DNA of 62,117 nt from an uncultured Sutterella sp. (GCA_902463725.1 CABQGK010000013.1:1-62117), one strand, 5' to 3'; shown: positions 53,592 through 62,117, numbered from the stretch's first letter. The notes: a model not told the origin generated them from the sequence alone. Translations and numbers: made by a program.

Positions 53592-53829
53592 ACAATGAAT
53601 TGATAATACGTCATATCCTAACTTTTATTGTCGATATTCTCCGCAAAGAGCGCATAACGAGCAGAAGACACGCCTAGGTGCCCTCGGCGTCAAAAGCATT
53701 GTGCTTTTTGGGTAGAATGGTGCGCACTGAGACTGTTACGCTTAAGGAGCAACGGCCGCAAGCGTGATGCTACGGTCCCGTAGCTGTCCTTTTCCAATTC
53801 TGCAATCTGGTTGTCCCGAGGAGTTCGTC

Positions 53830-56800
53830 TTGCGGCTTCGTCATATCAAAATCGCTGGTTTCAAAAGTTTTGCTGACCCAGTGACGGTCAGCCTAGAGAA
53901 GCCCTTTACTGGTATTGTGGGACCCAATGGTTGCGGGAAAAGTAACATCATTGATGCAGTGCGCTGGGTGCTCGGGGAAGCTAGACTCTCAGAGCTGCGA
54001 GGGTCAAGCTCCATGAAAGAGCTCATTTTTTCTGGTTCGAGCGGTCGCAAACCGCTTGGTCGTGCCTCGGTTGAGTTACTGCTTACCAATGAGGATGCCC
54101 GTATCAAAGGCCCTTGGGGCGAATATGCTGAACTCACGATTAAGCGTGTTGTGATGGCAGACGGGCAGTCGCAATATTTCATCAATCAGCAGCAGGTACG
54201 TCGTCGTGACGTGCTGGACATCTTTCTGGGAACGGGGCTAGGGCCACGCAGTTACGCCATTATTTCTCAGGGCATGATTTCCTCCTTCATCAAAGCCAAG
54301 CCTGAAGAGTTGCGCGTTTATTTTGAAGAGGCGGCAGGGGTGTCACTTTACCGCGAACGCCGCCGTGAAACCGAGCAACTCATTGTGCAGACTCAAGGCA
54401 ACTTGGAGCGCGTCAATGACGCACTTGCCATTAAAGAGCAAGAGCACGAACGGCTCAAAGGTGAAGCTGCAGTTGTTGATCGCTGGGAAGCGCTTAACGC
54501 GGAAAAACTTGCGGCTGAAGCGCTTTGGTACTTTATTCAGCATGAAGATGCGAGATGCGCCACAGATGAATTGGCAGCGAAACGCGCAAAAGCTGAAGCA
54601 GCGCTTGCAGAGTTGAAGCGGCGCATCGATTTGGCCAATACACAAATCAGAACCCTGCAGGAAGCGCTTCAGCCAGAGGAAGCGGCGCTCAACCTCGCAA
54701 CGGCCAAACTACGTGAGGCGGAAAAGCGACTCACGCTTCAAGAAAGTGAAGAGCGTCAGCGTGCTGAACGGTTACGTGCGTTAGAAGCGGCCATTGCAGA
54801 AAGTGCTGCGGAACTTAAACTCAAGCAAGCTCGCCTTGCAGATCTTTCTTCGCAGGCTGAGAACGGTGCAGAGGAGATTGAAGGCGCGCAAGAGGCACTA
54901 GAAATGCTTGAAGACGAAGTCGCGGCTCGTGAGGATGCCTTTGAGCGTGCACAGGATAGTCTTGAGTCGGAGACGAGAGCGAGTGCTGAAGCCGCTCGAT
55001 CTCGAGAGACGGTCTTACGTGAACTCGACGCCGCGAAGGCACGACTGAGCGAGTCGGAAAGACAAGCCGAGGCACTTGCTCAACGGCTTCTACGCTTAGA
55101 AGAAAACGCAAAACGCCTTAGCCCTCCTGATCAGGAGGTGCTCACTGAGGCACAAACCGCACATGAGGCGGCTCTCGAGGCGCTCGAGGAGCAGCGCGCG
55201 GCTGCTGAGCAGAGTCAATCGAGCCTTGTCGCCGCGCGAAGTGCTTCTGAAGCTGCGGCGGAAGCGTATTTTGCCGCGCTATCTCGACAAAAAGAAGCGC
55301 TCACCAAACTAGAGAGCTTAGAGGCTGCGGCGGAAAAGGCGCAGGCTGGTGAGCGGCTTGCTACGTTTGAGCAAGAGCAGGGACTGACTGGTCTGAAACG
55401 CTTGCACGAAGTCATCGATGTTGAGGATGAGTGGATTGGCGCTGTCGATGCCGTACTAGGCCATCGCACAAATGGCGTACTGTTACGTATGCTTCAGTCG
55501 GCGCTTTTCAACGAGAAACGCCCCCCAGCGCCACTAGCTTTTATCGACGCAACGCTTAGCGTGAGCTCACTCGGTGCGCTCTCAGCAGGTTCTGTGCGTC
55601 AAAGTCCGCCCGAGTGGGTGTCGCTACGTTCCCATATAAAAACGTCAGATGCTGCCGTTGGAGCGGCACTTGACGAGTGGTTGAGCGGGCTATGGTGTAT
55701 TGGTTCCCTCAAGGAGGGCCTAGCTGCGCGAGCAGCGCTCCTTGAGGGAGAGCGTTTCATCACACCAGAGGGTGATAGCGTCAGTCGTGTGGGGATTGAA
55801 TACTGGAGCCGCGAGACTACGGAACACCAAACACTGTTAGATCGATTAGCACTTGAAAAAGCTGAGCAGCATCTTGAAGAGACTGAGGATGAACTCGAGC
55901 GTTGTGCAAAAGCTCGAGCGGCGGCAGCCGAGCAACTCACGAGGCTTGAGAATCAATCGACGCTCGCTCAGCAACGGCTTGACGTAGTGCGTCGGGAAGA
56001 GGCACAGCGCCTGCTTGCCCTCAAAACGCTCGAGCAGCAAGATCAAGCGTGGCGTGAACGTCAGGCGGATTTGACGCGAGACCGAACAGAGCTCGAACGC
56101 GAGGCACATCTCGCCCAACAAGGTAAGGAGCAAGCGCTAGAGCTTGTTGATGAGCGGCAAGCCGTTTTTGATCGGCAGTCTCGTGTGGCCGCGGAGGTGC
56201 AGCACCGGCTTGAGCGAGCCCAAGAGACGTTTCGACTGGTCTCCGCGCAGCTCAATGATCGGCGGCGTGAGCTTGCTACCACACGCGTGCGGCTTGAGGC
56301 TGTACGCAAACAGCGCGCAGATGCCTCGCTCTCACTTGAGCATGTGCGCGGGGACTGTCAACGAGAGTTGGTGCGCCAAGAAAAACTTATGATGGAGTAT
56401 CAGCAACTCAAAGTAGCCGTTTCAGAAACGAAGCTTGGGGAGGCACTCGAAGCGTTCAAGAAGACTGAGGCAGCGCACGCTGCGCAGCACCGTGTGCTTG
56501 AAGAAAAGAGGGCAGAGCTCAGTCGTTGGATAGACGCATTAAAGAGCGAGCAGGCGGAGATTTTGCCGCTCACGGATTCAATTAGCGCGATGCGTGTGGA
56601 GGAGGAAAATAAATCAGGGTTGCGAGAACAGTTTTCTGCCCGACTCACCGAGCTCGGCGCTGATCGTCTCGCGCTAGCGCATGAGCTACAGACGGATCGT
56701 ACCAAGGCAACTGGGGCACGCAACCGAGTGCTTAAGCTCATGAGTGAAATCGAAGCGCTTGGTCCTATTAATCATGCTGCCAAAACCCATCTTCAGGCCA

Positions 56801-57369
56801 TTGAAGAGACGCTTCGTACCACGCGCGAGCAAATTGCTGACTTAGAAGTGGCGATTTCCACGCTACAAGAGGCTATTCGCAAGATCGACCAAGAAACACG
56901 TATGACGATGCGAGAGACCTTTGAGGCGGTCAAGGGGCACTTTGCGAGCACATTTACCCATCTCTTTAGTGGCGGAAGCGCTAGTCTGGAGCTTGTAGGC
57001 GACGATATTTTGAACGCAGGCGTTGAGGTTCGTGCTCAGCCCCCTGGAAAGAAGAACTCCACCCTACGATTGCTCTCAGGAGGAGAGCAGGCGCTCACCG
57101 CAACCGCTCTCGTGTTTGCACTCTTTAAACTGAATCCTGCTCCCTTCTGCTTGTTAGACGAGGTGGATGCACCACTTGATGAGGCTAATCAGGCTCGACT
57201 CGCCAACATGTGTCGTGCACAGTCAGCAGAGACGCAGTTTCTGATGATTACACATCACCGAGTCACCATGGAATTCGCGCAGGCGCTCATTGGGGTCACC
57301 ATGCGCGAGCCAGGGGTTAGCCGTGTGGTGAGCGTAGACATTGAGGAGGCGAGCAAAATGGCCGCTTGA
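53830..57369 (+). CDS. smc: chromosome segregation protein SMC
   Basis: A 1179-residue structural-maintenance ATPase. The N-terminal head shows IKIAGFKSFADPV and Walker A GPNGCGKSNIIDAVRW. Two long coiled coils flank a hinge near residues 520-650. The C-terminal head has the signature LSGGEQALTATALVFAL and Walker B FCLLDEVDAPLDE. I place the start at a TTG (53830), giving MRLRHIKIAGF, because GAGGAG lies six bases upstream and the family begins there. The ATG at 53764 would add 22 unrelated residues. It is followed by zipA and ligA. scpA and scpB are not in the window. Confidence 0.93.
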   Translation: MRLRHIKIAGFKSFADPVTVSLEKPFTGIVGPNGCGKSNIIDAVRWVLGEARLSELRGSSSMKELIFSGSSGRKPLGRASVELLLTNEDARIKGPWGEYAELTIKRVVMADGQSQYFINQQQVRRRDVLDIFLGTGLGPRSYAIISQGMISSFIKAKPEELRVYFEEAAGVSLYRERRRETEQLIVQTQGNLERVNDALAIKEQEHERLKGEAAVVDRWEALNAEKLAAEALWYFIQHEDARCATDELAAKRAKAEAALAELKRRIDLANTQIRTLQEALQPEEAALNLATAKLREAEKRLTLQESEERQRAERLRALEAAIAESAAELKLKQARLADLSSQAENGAEEIEGAQEALEMLEDEVAAREDAFERAQDSLESETRASAEAARSRETVLRELDAAKARLSESERQAEALAQRLLRLEENAKRLSPPDQEVLTEAQTAHEAALEALEEQRAAAEQSQSSLVAARSASEAAAEAYFAALSRQKEALTKLESLEAAAEKAQAGERLATFEQEQGLTGLKRLHEVIDVEDEWIGAVDAVLGHRTNGVLLRMLQSALFNEKRPPAPLAFIDATLSVSSLGALSAGSVRQSPPEWVSLRSHIKTSDAAVGAALDEWLSGLWCIGSLKEGLAARAALLEGERFITPEGDSVSRVGIEYWSRETTEHQTLLDRLALEKAEQHLEETEDELERCAKARAAAAEQLTRLENQSTLAQQRLDVVRREEAQRLLALKTLEQQDQAWRERQADLTRDRTELEREAHLAQQGKEQALELVDERQAVFDRQSRVAAEVQHRLERAQETFRLVSAQLNDRRRELATTRVRLEAVRKQRADASLSLEHVRGDCQRELVRQEKLMMEYQQLKVAVSETKLGEALEAFKKTEAAHAAQHRVLEEKRAELSRWIDALKSEQAEILPLTDSISAMRVEEENKSGLREQFSARLTELGADRLALAHELQTDRTKATGARNRVLKLMSEIEALGPINHAAKTHLQAIEETLRTTREQIADLEVAISTLQEAIRKIDQETRMTMRETFEAVKGHFASTFTHLFSGGSASLELVGDDILNAGVEVRAQPPGKKNSTLRLLSGGEQALTATALVFALFKLNPAPFCLLDEVDAPLDEANQARLANMCRAQSAETQFLMITHHRVTMEFAQALIGVTMREPGVSRVVSVDIEEASKMAA

Positions 57370-57435
57370 TGGTGCGGGGAATCGCAATTTTTTACGCCCC
57401 GCTAAGTTTTCCCGCCCTGCGCGCGATGCGCCATT

Positions 57436-57444
57436 TGGTACAAT
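57436..57444 (+). promoter_or_regulatory. extended -10 promoter for zipA
   Basis: TG-G-TACAAT (57436-57444), 84 bases before the zipA start and in the 158-base gap after smc. It is very like the element before parE. Confidence 0.4.
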
Positions 57445-57527
57445 GCTCGTTTGAGCGCTCCCCTCTGATAGAGAGGGCGTTTGTCAATTCGAGAGCATCA
57501 GCATTCTTAGCACAGAAGAGATTTTCC

Positions 57528-58622
57528 ATGGGTCAGACTGTGATAGTTTTAATCGTCGCCGCCTTGGTGGTGATAGCCATATTTTTCTGGCGGTCGAAAA
57601 GCGAGGAAAAAAAGATTCGCGATCGTGAGAAGGCTCGAGATCAAGTACCCGATGTACTAATGGGCGAAGACCGCCAAGAGCCACCACTTGACCCCGAGCG
57701 TCTCAATGCTGGCTTCCCCTCCAAGGATCCACCCGTCTACGCACTGCTCGAAAAAGAAAATGAGAATGGTGATGCGAGTGCTTCTGCTGCTGATCTTAAG
57801 GGCTGGGAGAAGGCGCCTGTTGACAATGGTGTTCAGTGGACGCTAGAGATGGTGCCGCAAGAGGGCAAGGTATTTTCCATTGGCGGGATTCAGTCGCTTT
57901 GGCTTGAGCTCTGCCAGCTTAATTTGCCCCTGCAAATCAACCTCTGGGCTAAGAGCCGTCGTGACCATCTTTACTACTCGCCGAAGCATCTGCCCATTGA
58001 GGCCGAGCATATTGTGGTCGCCGTGGTGATGGCCAATCGTGTGGGGCAGCTCGAGCCTGTTGCGGCCTCTAAAGTGTTGCAGGCGCTTGAGCAGGCAGCA
58101 ACGCACAACGACGTGGATGTGCGCCTCTCTGCGGATATTGAACGGGTGCCGATGCTTGCCGAACAAACGGTTCGCTTTGTGCGCTACTTCGATACTGCTG
58201 TTGAATTTTTGATTGTGCCCCAGGATCCTGAAAATGGGGCCTTCACTGCGGAACAGATTGGGTCTGTTGCAAAAGAAGCGGGCTTCCGTAGTGCAGGTGC
58301 TCTCTGGGAATACCGCATCGATCCGCTTGCTCGTGAGCCCGCGATGGTGCTCAGCACAGTGGATGCGCATACCCTAAAGTTCACGCTTGATGTGCCGATG
58401 GCAAATTTCGGTCGTGGCGACTTGCAGCGATTCTTTAGCTTGGCTAACCACTTGGCCAATCACCTCAATGCCGTGTGGCTTGACGCCAAGAAAAATCCCG
58501 TCGATGCGCTTGCGGCTATGCAGCTCGAGCAGCACCTTAAAGAGCGTATGAAAACCATGCATCAGCACGGGGTGGACGCGGGTAGTGAACGTGCTGCGCG
58601 CATCTTTGCGCGTGGTGCCTGA
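57528..58622 (+). CDS. zipA: ZipA-like cell division protein
   Basis: A 364-residue protein anchored by an N-terminal membrane segment (MGQTVIVLIVAALVVIAIFF), then a short charged linker and a C-terminal ZipA-type FtsZ-binding domain (from about residue 100: VQWTLEMVPQEGKVFSIGGI, PMANFGRGDLQRFFSLANHL). The linker is short and acidic rather than the long Pro/Gln-rich one of enterobacterial ZipA. It tethers FtsZ rings to the membrane at mid-cell. The smc-zipA-ligA order is common in Burkholderiales. The start at 57528 opens directly with the membrane segment. Confidence 0.88.
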   Translation: MGQTVIVLIVAALVVIAIFFWRSKSEEKKIRDREKARDQVPDVLMGEDRQEPPLDPERLNAGFPSKDPPVYALLEKENENGDASASAADLKGWEKAPVDNGVQWTLEMVPQEGKVFSIGGIQSLWLELCQLNLPLQINLWAKSRRDHLYYSPKHLPIEAEHIVVAVVMANRVGQLEPVAASKVLQALEQAATHNDVDVRLSADIERVPMLAEQTVRFVRYFDTAVEFLIVPQDPENGAFTAEQIGSVAKEAGFRSAGALWEYRIDPLAREPAMVLSTVDAHTLKFTLDVPMANFGRGDLQRFFSLANHLANHLNAVWLDAKKNPVDALAAMQLEQHLKERMKTMHQHGVDAGSERAARIFARGA

Positions 58623-58671
58623 GAGACGATATTGCTGAGCGCTTGTTGCGCTCGGGTGATAGATTTGATGA

Positions 58672-58711
58672 GGCCGGGCTTTCTAGAGCAGGAAGCGCCG
58701 GCCTTTTTTTG
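58672..58711 (+). terminator. strong rho-independent terminator directly upstream of ligA
   Basis: AGGCCGG (58672-58678) pairs with CCGGCCT (58699-58705), continued inward by GCTTTCT/AGGAAGC with one bulge, followed by T7 (58705-58711). The ligA ribosome-binding site GGAAAAG begins at once after the T-run. Confidence 0.8.
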
Positions 58712-58720
58712 GAAAAGACA

Positions 58721-60946
58721 ATGACGCAAGACGATATTCTCGATTTTGATGGTGTTGCGCAAGCACAGGCTACGAGCCGGCAAGAGGCTGCGCAATTAAT
58801 GCGTAAGCTCGAGGACGATCTTGAGCGATGGAGCTACGAGTACTACGTGCTCGACGCACCGAGTGTGCCCGATGCGGAATATGACCGTGCATTTAATTTG
58901 CTGGTGGCGCTTGAGAAGCGCTATCCCGACTTAAAGAGCCCTGCTTCACCCACGGAGCGTGTGGGCGGCGCAGTGCGTAGCGATTTGGGCAAGATTCAGC
59001 ATGCTCGCCCGATGTTGAGTATTCATACGGAAACGGACTTTTCCGCCGAAGGTGCACGTGAGTTTGACCGCCGCGTCCGTAGTGAGTTGGGATTGAGTGC
59101 AGGGGATCCACCGCTTGAGTATGACGTGGAGCTTAAGTTTGATGGTCTTGCGATGAATTTGCGCTACGAGCACGGTGTGCTTGTTAGTGGCGCGACGCGA
59201 GGTGACGGGACTCAAGGCGAAGATGTTACGGCGAATGTCAAGACGATTCGCTCGATCCCGCTACGACTCAAAGGGGATGTGCCTGAGGTTCTCGAGGTGC
59301 GTGGTGAAGTGATCATGCATCGAGAGGATTTTGAGGAACTTAATCGGCGTCAGTTGGCGCAGTCTCAGAAAACCTTTGTTAATCCGCGTAACGCTGCAGC
59401 GGGTAGTCTGCGGCAGTTGGACCCAAATATCACCGCTGCGCGTCGGTTGCACTTTTACGCCTACGCGCTTGGCGAGGTGTCGGGCGAAGAATTTGCGCCC
59501 ACGCAGAGCGCAGCGCTGAATCGACTTGAGCAGCTGGGATTCCCTGTTGCGCACCTGCGGCGTGTAGTCAAGGGAGCCGAGGCGCTTGCTGCGTTTCACG
59601 ATGAGGTCGCAGAAAAACGCGCTTCACTGCCCTTTGATATTGATGGTGTTGTCTACAAGGTCAATGATTTCGAGCTGCAACGCCAGTTGGGCTTTATTGC
59701 TCGAGAGCCGCGTTGGGCTTGTGCACACAAGTATCCCCCCGAAGAGGCGATGACAGTTTGCGAAGCGATCGACATTCAAGTGGGCCGCACGGGCAAACTC
59801 ACGCCTGTGGCGCGCCTTAAACCCGTGTTTGTCGGTGGTGTGACCGTCTCTAACGCCACGCTACATAACGAGGATCGCATTGCGGAGCTTGGGTTGATGA
59901 TTGGCGATACGGTAGTTGTGCGTCGCGCAGGGGACGTGATCCCCGAAGTGCTTCGCGTGATACCAGAGCGCCGCCCCGAGAACGCTCTGCGTTTCACGAT
60001 GCCAACGCATTGCCCCGTGTGTGGCTCTGCGGTCATTCGCGATGAGCAAGAGGCCGATACCCGCTGCACGGGCGGACTCTTCTGTGAAGCGCAGCGTAAA
60101 TTGGCGATCGTACATTTTGCGTCGCGCCGCGCAATGGGTATCGATGGCCTCGGTGAGAAGATCGTGACGATGCTCGTGGACGAGGGGCTACTAGAGAGCC
60201 CCGCAGACCTCTTTTCTCTAACGCTCGAAGCGTTAACGGCGCCTCTGCGTAGTGCGCCCACGGCGGAACTCGCGCTTGAATCAGAGCCTGTGGCAGGAGC
60301 GCAGAGCGCAAGCAAGAAGAGAGCCAAAGTGACGCGCCGTATGGGCCCCAAGGCAGCTCAAAACTTGCTGGAGAGCTTAGAGAAGGCACGTCATACCACA
60401 CTTGGCCGCTTCCTATACGCGCTCGGTTGCCGTCACGTGGGTGAATCGACAGCGCTTGCGCTCGCCGATCACTTTCATACACTCGCGGCAATTGAAGCGG
60501 CCGCACTTGAGGAAATCATGCAAGTGGAAGACGTCGGTGAAGTGGTCGCGCAGAGTATCCGAGCTTTTTTCGATGAGCCGCACAATCAAAAAGTCATTGA
60601 TGCGCTGATCGCTGCGGGTATCACATGGCCGGAGAGTGGAACTCAGGTTGTGACGACAGATAGCGCTGTCGCGGGGCTGACGTTTGTTATTACTGGGACA
60701 CTACCGCACTTTGGGCGCGATGAGATAAAGGATCGATTGATTGCACTCGGGGCGAAAGTTGCCAGTGCGGTGAGTAAAAACACGGACTATTTGGTTGCTG
60801 GCGCAAACCCTAAGAGCAAACTTGCCAAAGCGCTTTCGCTCGGTATCCCTGTCATTGATGAAGAAAAACTGCTCGCTATGATGGGTGAGGCGTCTTCTAC
60901 TGAGACTAGCCAAGAAGTGGAAACGGCACCGAGCCTCTTCGACTAA
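58721..60946 (+). CDS. ligA: NAD-dependent DNA ligase
   Basis: A 741-residue ligase sealing nicks with NAD. It contains the Ia domain (YEYYVLDAPSVPDAEYDR), the adenylation lysine Lys139 in ELKFDGLAM, the OB fold, a C4 zinc finger (CPVCGSAV ... CTGGLFC), helix-hairpin-helix motifs and a C-terminal BRCT domain (VAGLTFVITGTLPHFGRDEI). A low-complexity insertion (around residues 508-535, rich in Ala, Ser and Lys) precedes the helix-hairpin-helix part. The ATG at 58721 has GGAAAAG upstream. It lies 98 bases after zipA with a terminator between. Confidence 0.97.
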   Translation: MTQDDILDFDGVAQAQATSRQEAAQLMRKLEDDLERWSYEYYVLDAPSVPDAEYDRAFNLLVALEKRYPDLKSPASPTERVGGAVRSDLGKIQHARPMLSIHTETDFSAEGAREFDRRVRSELGLSAGDPPLEYDVELKFDGLAMNLRYEHGVLVSGATRGDGTQGEDVTANVKTIRSIPLRLKGDVPEVLEVRGEVIMHREDFEELNRRQLAQSQKTFVNPRNAAAGSLRQLDPNITAARRLHFYAYALGEVSGEEFAPTQSAALNRLEQLGFPVAHLRRVVKGAEALAAFHDEVAEKRASLPFDIDGVVYKVNDFELQRQLGFIAREPRWACAHKYPPEEAMTVCEAIDIQVGRTGKLTPVARLKPVFVGGVTVSNATLHNEDRIAELGLMIGDTVVVRRAGDVIPEVLRVIPERRPENALRFTMPTHCPVCGSAVIRDEQEADTRCTGGLFCEAQRKLAIVHFASRRAMGIDGLGEKIVTMLVDEGLLESPADLFSLTLEALTAPLRSAPTAELALESEPVAGAQSASKKRAKVTRRMGPKAAQNLLESLEKARHTTLGRFLYALGCRHVGESTALALADHFHTLAAIEAAALEEIMQVEDVGEVVAQSIRAFFDEPHNQKVIDALIAAGITWPESGTQVVTTDSAVAGLTFVITGTLPHFGRDEIKDRLIALGAKVASAVSKNTDYLVAGANPKSKLAKALSLGIPVIDEEKLLAMMGEASSTETSQEVETAPSLFD

Positions 60947-60975
60947 AAGTGGGAAAAGCAAGGAGAAAACGGGAA

Positions 60976-61725
60976 ATGACCTACGCGATTATTGGGGGCA
61001 CCGGCTTTTTGGATAACCCCGATTTTGAAATTACCGATGAGGTGCAGGTAGAAACCCCCTATGGCAGCCCAGCCGCGCCATTGCTTTATGGGAAACTCTT
61101 CGGAGAAGAGGCAATCTTACTGCGCCGCCATGGGGCAAAACATGAGTATGCTCCGCACCGCGTCCCGTATCGAGCCAATATTGCAGCGCTTAAGCTCGCG
61201 CAGGTCCAAGGCATTATTGCCGTGGCGACCGTTGGCGGCATCGACGAACAACTTGCCGCGGGCGAGCTTGCCATTCCCGATCAGCTCATTGACTATACCT
61301 GGGGGCGTGAGGTCACGTTCTACGATGATTTCCGTGTGAGTGGCGTACAGCATGTCGATATGACAAACCCCTTTGACAATGGGCTACGAAATGCACTGCG
61401 CCAAAGTGCCAAGAGCCTTGATGTGAGCCTCATGTGGGGCGGCACCTACGCATGCACACAGGGACCGAGACTTGAGACGGCTGCAGAAATCCGACGCTTC
61501 GCACGCGACGGGGCGAATATGGTGGGGATGACGCTCTATCCAGAATGCGCACTCGCTAGGGAAATTGCGCTACCTTATGCCGCGCTCTGCGTATCCGTTA
61601 ACCATGCGGCAGGCGTTGCAAGCAGTGAGAAGGGCATTGACTTTGCTAGCCTCGATGCAATGATCGCATCAGGGATCTCCTCGGCAGTCAAACTGGTTGC
61701 TGGGGCATTGAAGCGCCTGCATTGA
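60976..61725 (+). CDS. S-methyl-5'-thioinosine phosphorylase-like enzyme
   Basis: A 249-residue member of the purine nucleoside/MTA phosphorylase family, cleaving a nucleoside with phosphate in polyamine/methylthioadenosine salvage. Motifs: AIIGGTGF, LLRRHGAKHEYAPHRVPYRA, QGPRLETAAEIRRFARDGAN, VGMTLYPECALAREI and SVNHAAG. The Asn in VNHAAG, where MTA phosphorylases have Asp, suggests a 6-oxopurine such as methylthioinosine rather than an adenine nucleoside. The start at 60976 (MTYAIIGGTG) follows AAGGAG. It begins 29 bases after ligA and may be co-transcribed. Confidence 0.85.
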   Translation: MTYAIIGGTGFLDNPDFEITDEVQVETPYGSPAAPLLYGKLFGEEAILLRRHGAKHEYAPHRVPYRANIAALKLAQVQGIIAVATVGGIDEQLAAGELAIPDQLIDYTWGREVTFYDDFRVSGVQHVDMTNPFDNGLRNALRQSAKSLDVSLMWGGTYACTQGPRLETAAEIRRFARDGANMVGMTLYPECALAREIALPYAALCVSVNHAAGVASSEKGIDFASLDAMIASGISSAVKLVAGALKRLH

Positions 61726-61825
61726 TCGCCACGCTCACGGCTAATCGAATGTGGCAGTACGCCTTGGGCGCAGCCCCCCCCTTGAAGCCACAAAATTCCG
61801 TGCCGAGGCTCAAAAATAGGAGGTA

Positions 61826-61847
61826 ATACCGCGTATGCGGTATTTTT
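61826..61847 (+). terminator. terminator after the phosphorylase gene
   Basis: ATACCGC (61826-61832), loop GTAT and GCGGTAT (61837-61843) with TTTT. It separates the upstream genes from the rRNA promoter. Confidence 0.8.
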
Positions 61848-61857
61848 CTCCAAAATC

Positions 61858-61886
61858 TTGACAGACGGCCAAAAAGGGTGTTTAAT
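61858..61886 (+). promoter_or_regulatory. rRNA operon promoter P1
   Basis: TTGACA (61858-61863), a 17-base spacer and TTTAAT (61881-61886). Confidence 0.8.
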
Positions 61887-61920
61887 TCCAATCCGCGCTG
61901 ATCACAACATGATCAACGCA

Positions 61921-61946
61921 AAAAAGATCGCGAAAGTGATCTTTTT
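61921..61946 (+). terminator. terminator-like hairpin between rRNA promoters
   Basis: AAAAAGATC (61921-61929), loop GCGAAAGT and GATCTTTTT (61938-61946), then AATT. It would interrupt transcripts from P1 before P2. Confidence 0.6.
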
Positions 61947-61949
61947 AAT

Positions 61950-61978
61950 TTGACAAATGGTTTTTAATCTGATAAGAT
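61950..61978 (+). promoter_or_regulatory. rRNA operon promoter P2
   Basis: TTGACA (61950-61955), a 17-base spacer and TAAGAT (61973-61978). Confidence 0.8.
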
Positions 61979-61988
61979 TAAAAATCTA

Positions 61989-62016
61989 CGCCTCTCGAAG
62001 GCGATGTTCTTAAAAA
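61989..62016 (+). promoter_or_regulatory. rRNA antitermination signals (boxB-like stem, boxA)
   Basis: CGCCT-CTCGA-AGGCG (61989-62003) forms a boxB-like stem. TGTTCTTAAAAA (62005-62016) matches the boxA pattern seen in front of proteobacterial 16S genes. These recruit Nus factors for rRNA antitermination. Confidence 0.75.
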
Positions 62017-62117
62017 ATCTGAATTCAACGAACCGATAAGTGTGAACATCGGCAGGTTGAGGGTCTCAATAAGAGGGCTCAAAAAACTTACGAAGTTCGC
62101 ACTTTGAAGGAAAGCCG
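62017..62117 (+). other. 16S rRNA leader, gene beyond window edge
   Basis: The sequence after boxA contains CCGATAAGTGTG, a string typical of betaproteobacterial 16S leaders. No 16S start is present before the window ends, so the rRNA gene should begin shortly after 62117. Confidence 0.75.

Larger units (their letters stand above)
52842..53829. other. AT-rich gene-free region between autotransporter and smc
   Basis: Nearly one kilobase without a credible gene. Composition is markedly richer in A and T than the rest of the window, especially 53035-53110 and 53520-53640. It holds a reverse-strand extended -10 (53052-53060) suited to the autotransporter, a perfect inverted repeat at 53573-53591, and the smc promoter and start region near its right end. 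Confidence 0.55.

Noticed and set aside
62017..62117. Start of the 16S rRNA gene within the window
   Set aside because: The AGAGTTTGATC-type start of mature 16S is not reached; only leader is present.

Overview
The window looks like a contiguous piece of a betaproteobacterial chromosome, most likely order Burkholderiales and plausibly the gut family Sutterellaceae. This placement rests on gene order and family content (tig-clpP-clpX-lon-HU-tRNA-ppiD; nth beside an rsxB-like gene; polA beside a DUF2782-like and a BPSS1780-like gene; smc-zipA-ligA) and on an rRNA leader containing the betaproteobacterial string CCGATAAGTGTG. No database search was possible, so the family name is an inference. 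Almost all of the window is housekeeping chromosome. There is no insertion sequence, prophage or CRISPR array.

Left part (1-13,600). tRNA-Leu(UAG) and an unknown lipoprotein gene lead into a protein quality-control block: trigger factor, ClpP, ClpX, Lon and HU. tRNA-Val and two identical tRNA-Asp genes follow, then a PpiD-like periplasmic folding factor. A reverse-strand FGGY sugar kinase and a small putative membrane protein follow. Middle part (13,600-30,700). parE and parC (ParC has an unusually long acidic N-terminus) precede an orphan NarX-like sensor kinase. Then come a reverse-strand aminotransferase and a four-gene iron-sulfur redox cluster (fdxA, ferredoxin-NADP reductase, an RsxB-like ferredoxin, nth). 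dinB converges on a BPSS1780-like/DUF2782-like pair. polA follows, and its 3'-5' exonuclease site appears to be lost. A META-domain protein closes this part.

Right-middle (30,900-46,050). A dicarboxylate/amino-acid symporter and an EamA exporter precede the isoprenoid block xseB-ispA-dxs. Then come murB, rpsT and murJ, a small unknown protein, two substrate-binding proteins without transporters beside them (a polar amino-acid type and a MetQ type), an ABC-F ATPase and prmB.

Right part (46,300-62,117). A 2158-residue autotransporter with an extended signal peptide carries near-identical 258-bp in-frame tandem repeats and is preceded by an AT-rich gene-free kilobase. smc, zipA, ligA and a methylthioinosine-phosphorylase-like gene follow. 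The window ends inside the promoter and leader of a ribosomal RNA operon; the 16S gene itself should begin just past the right edge.

The items most worth a second look are the autotransporter repeats, the proofreading-dead PolA, the strong terminator abutting the ligA ribosome-binding site, the redox cluster with its structured leader, and the terminator-like hairpin between the two rRNA promoters. I see no clear wholly new multi-gene system; the redox/nth cluster is the nearest candidate.
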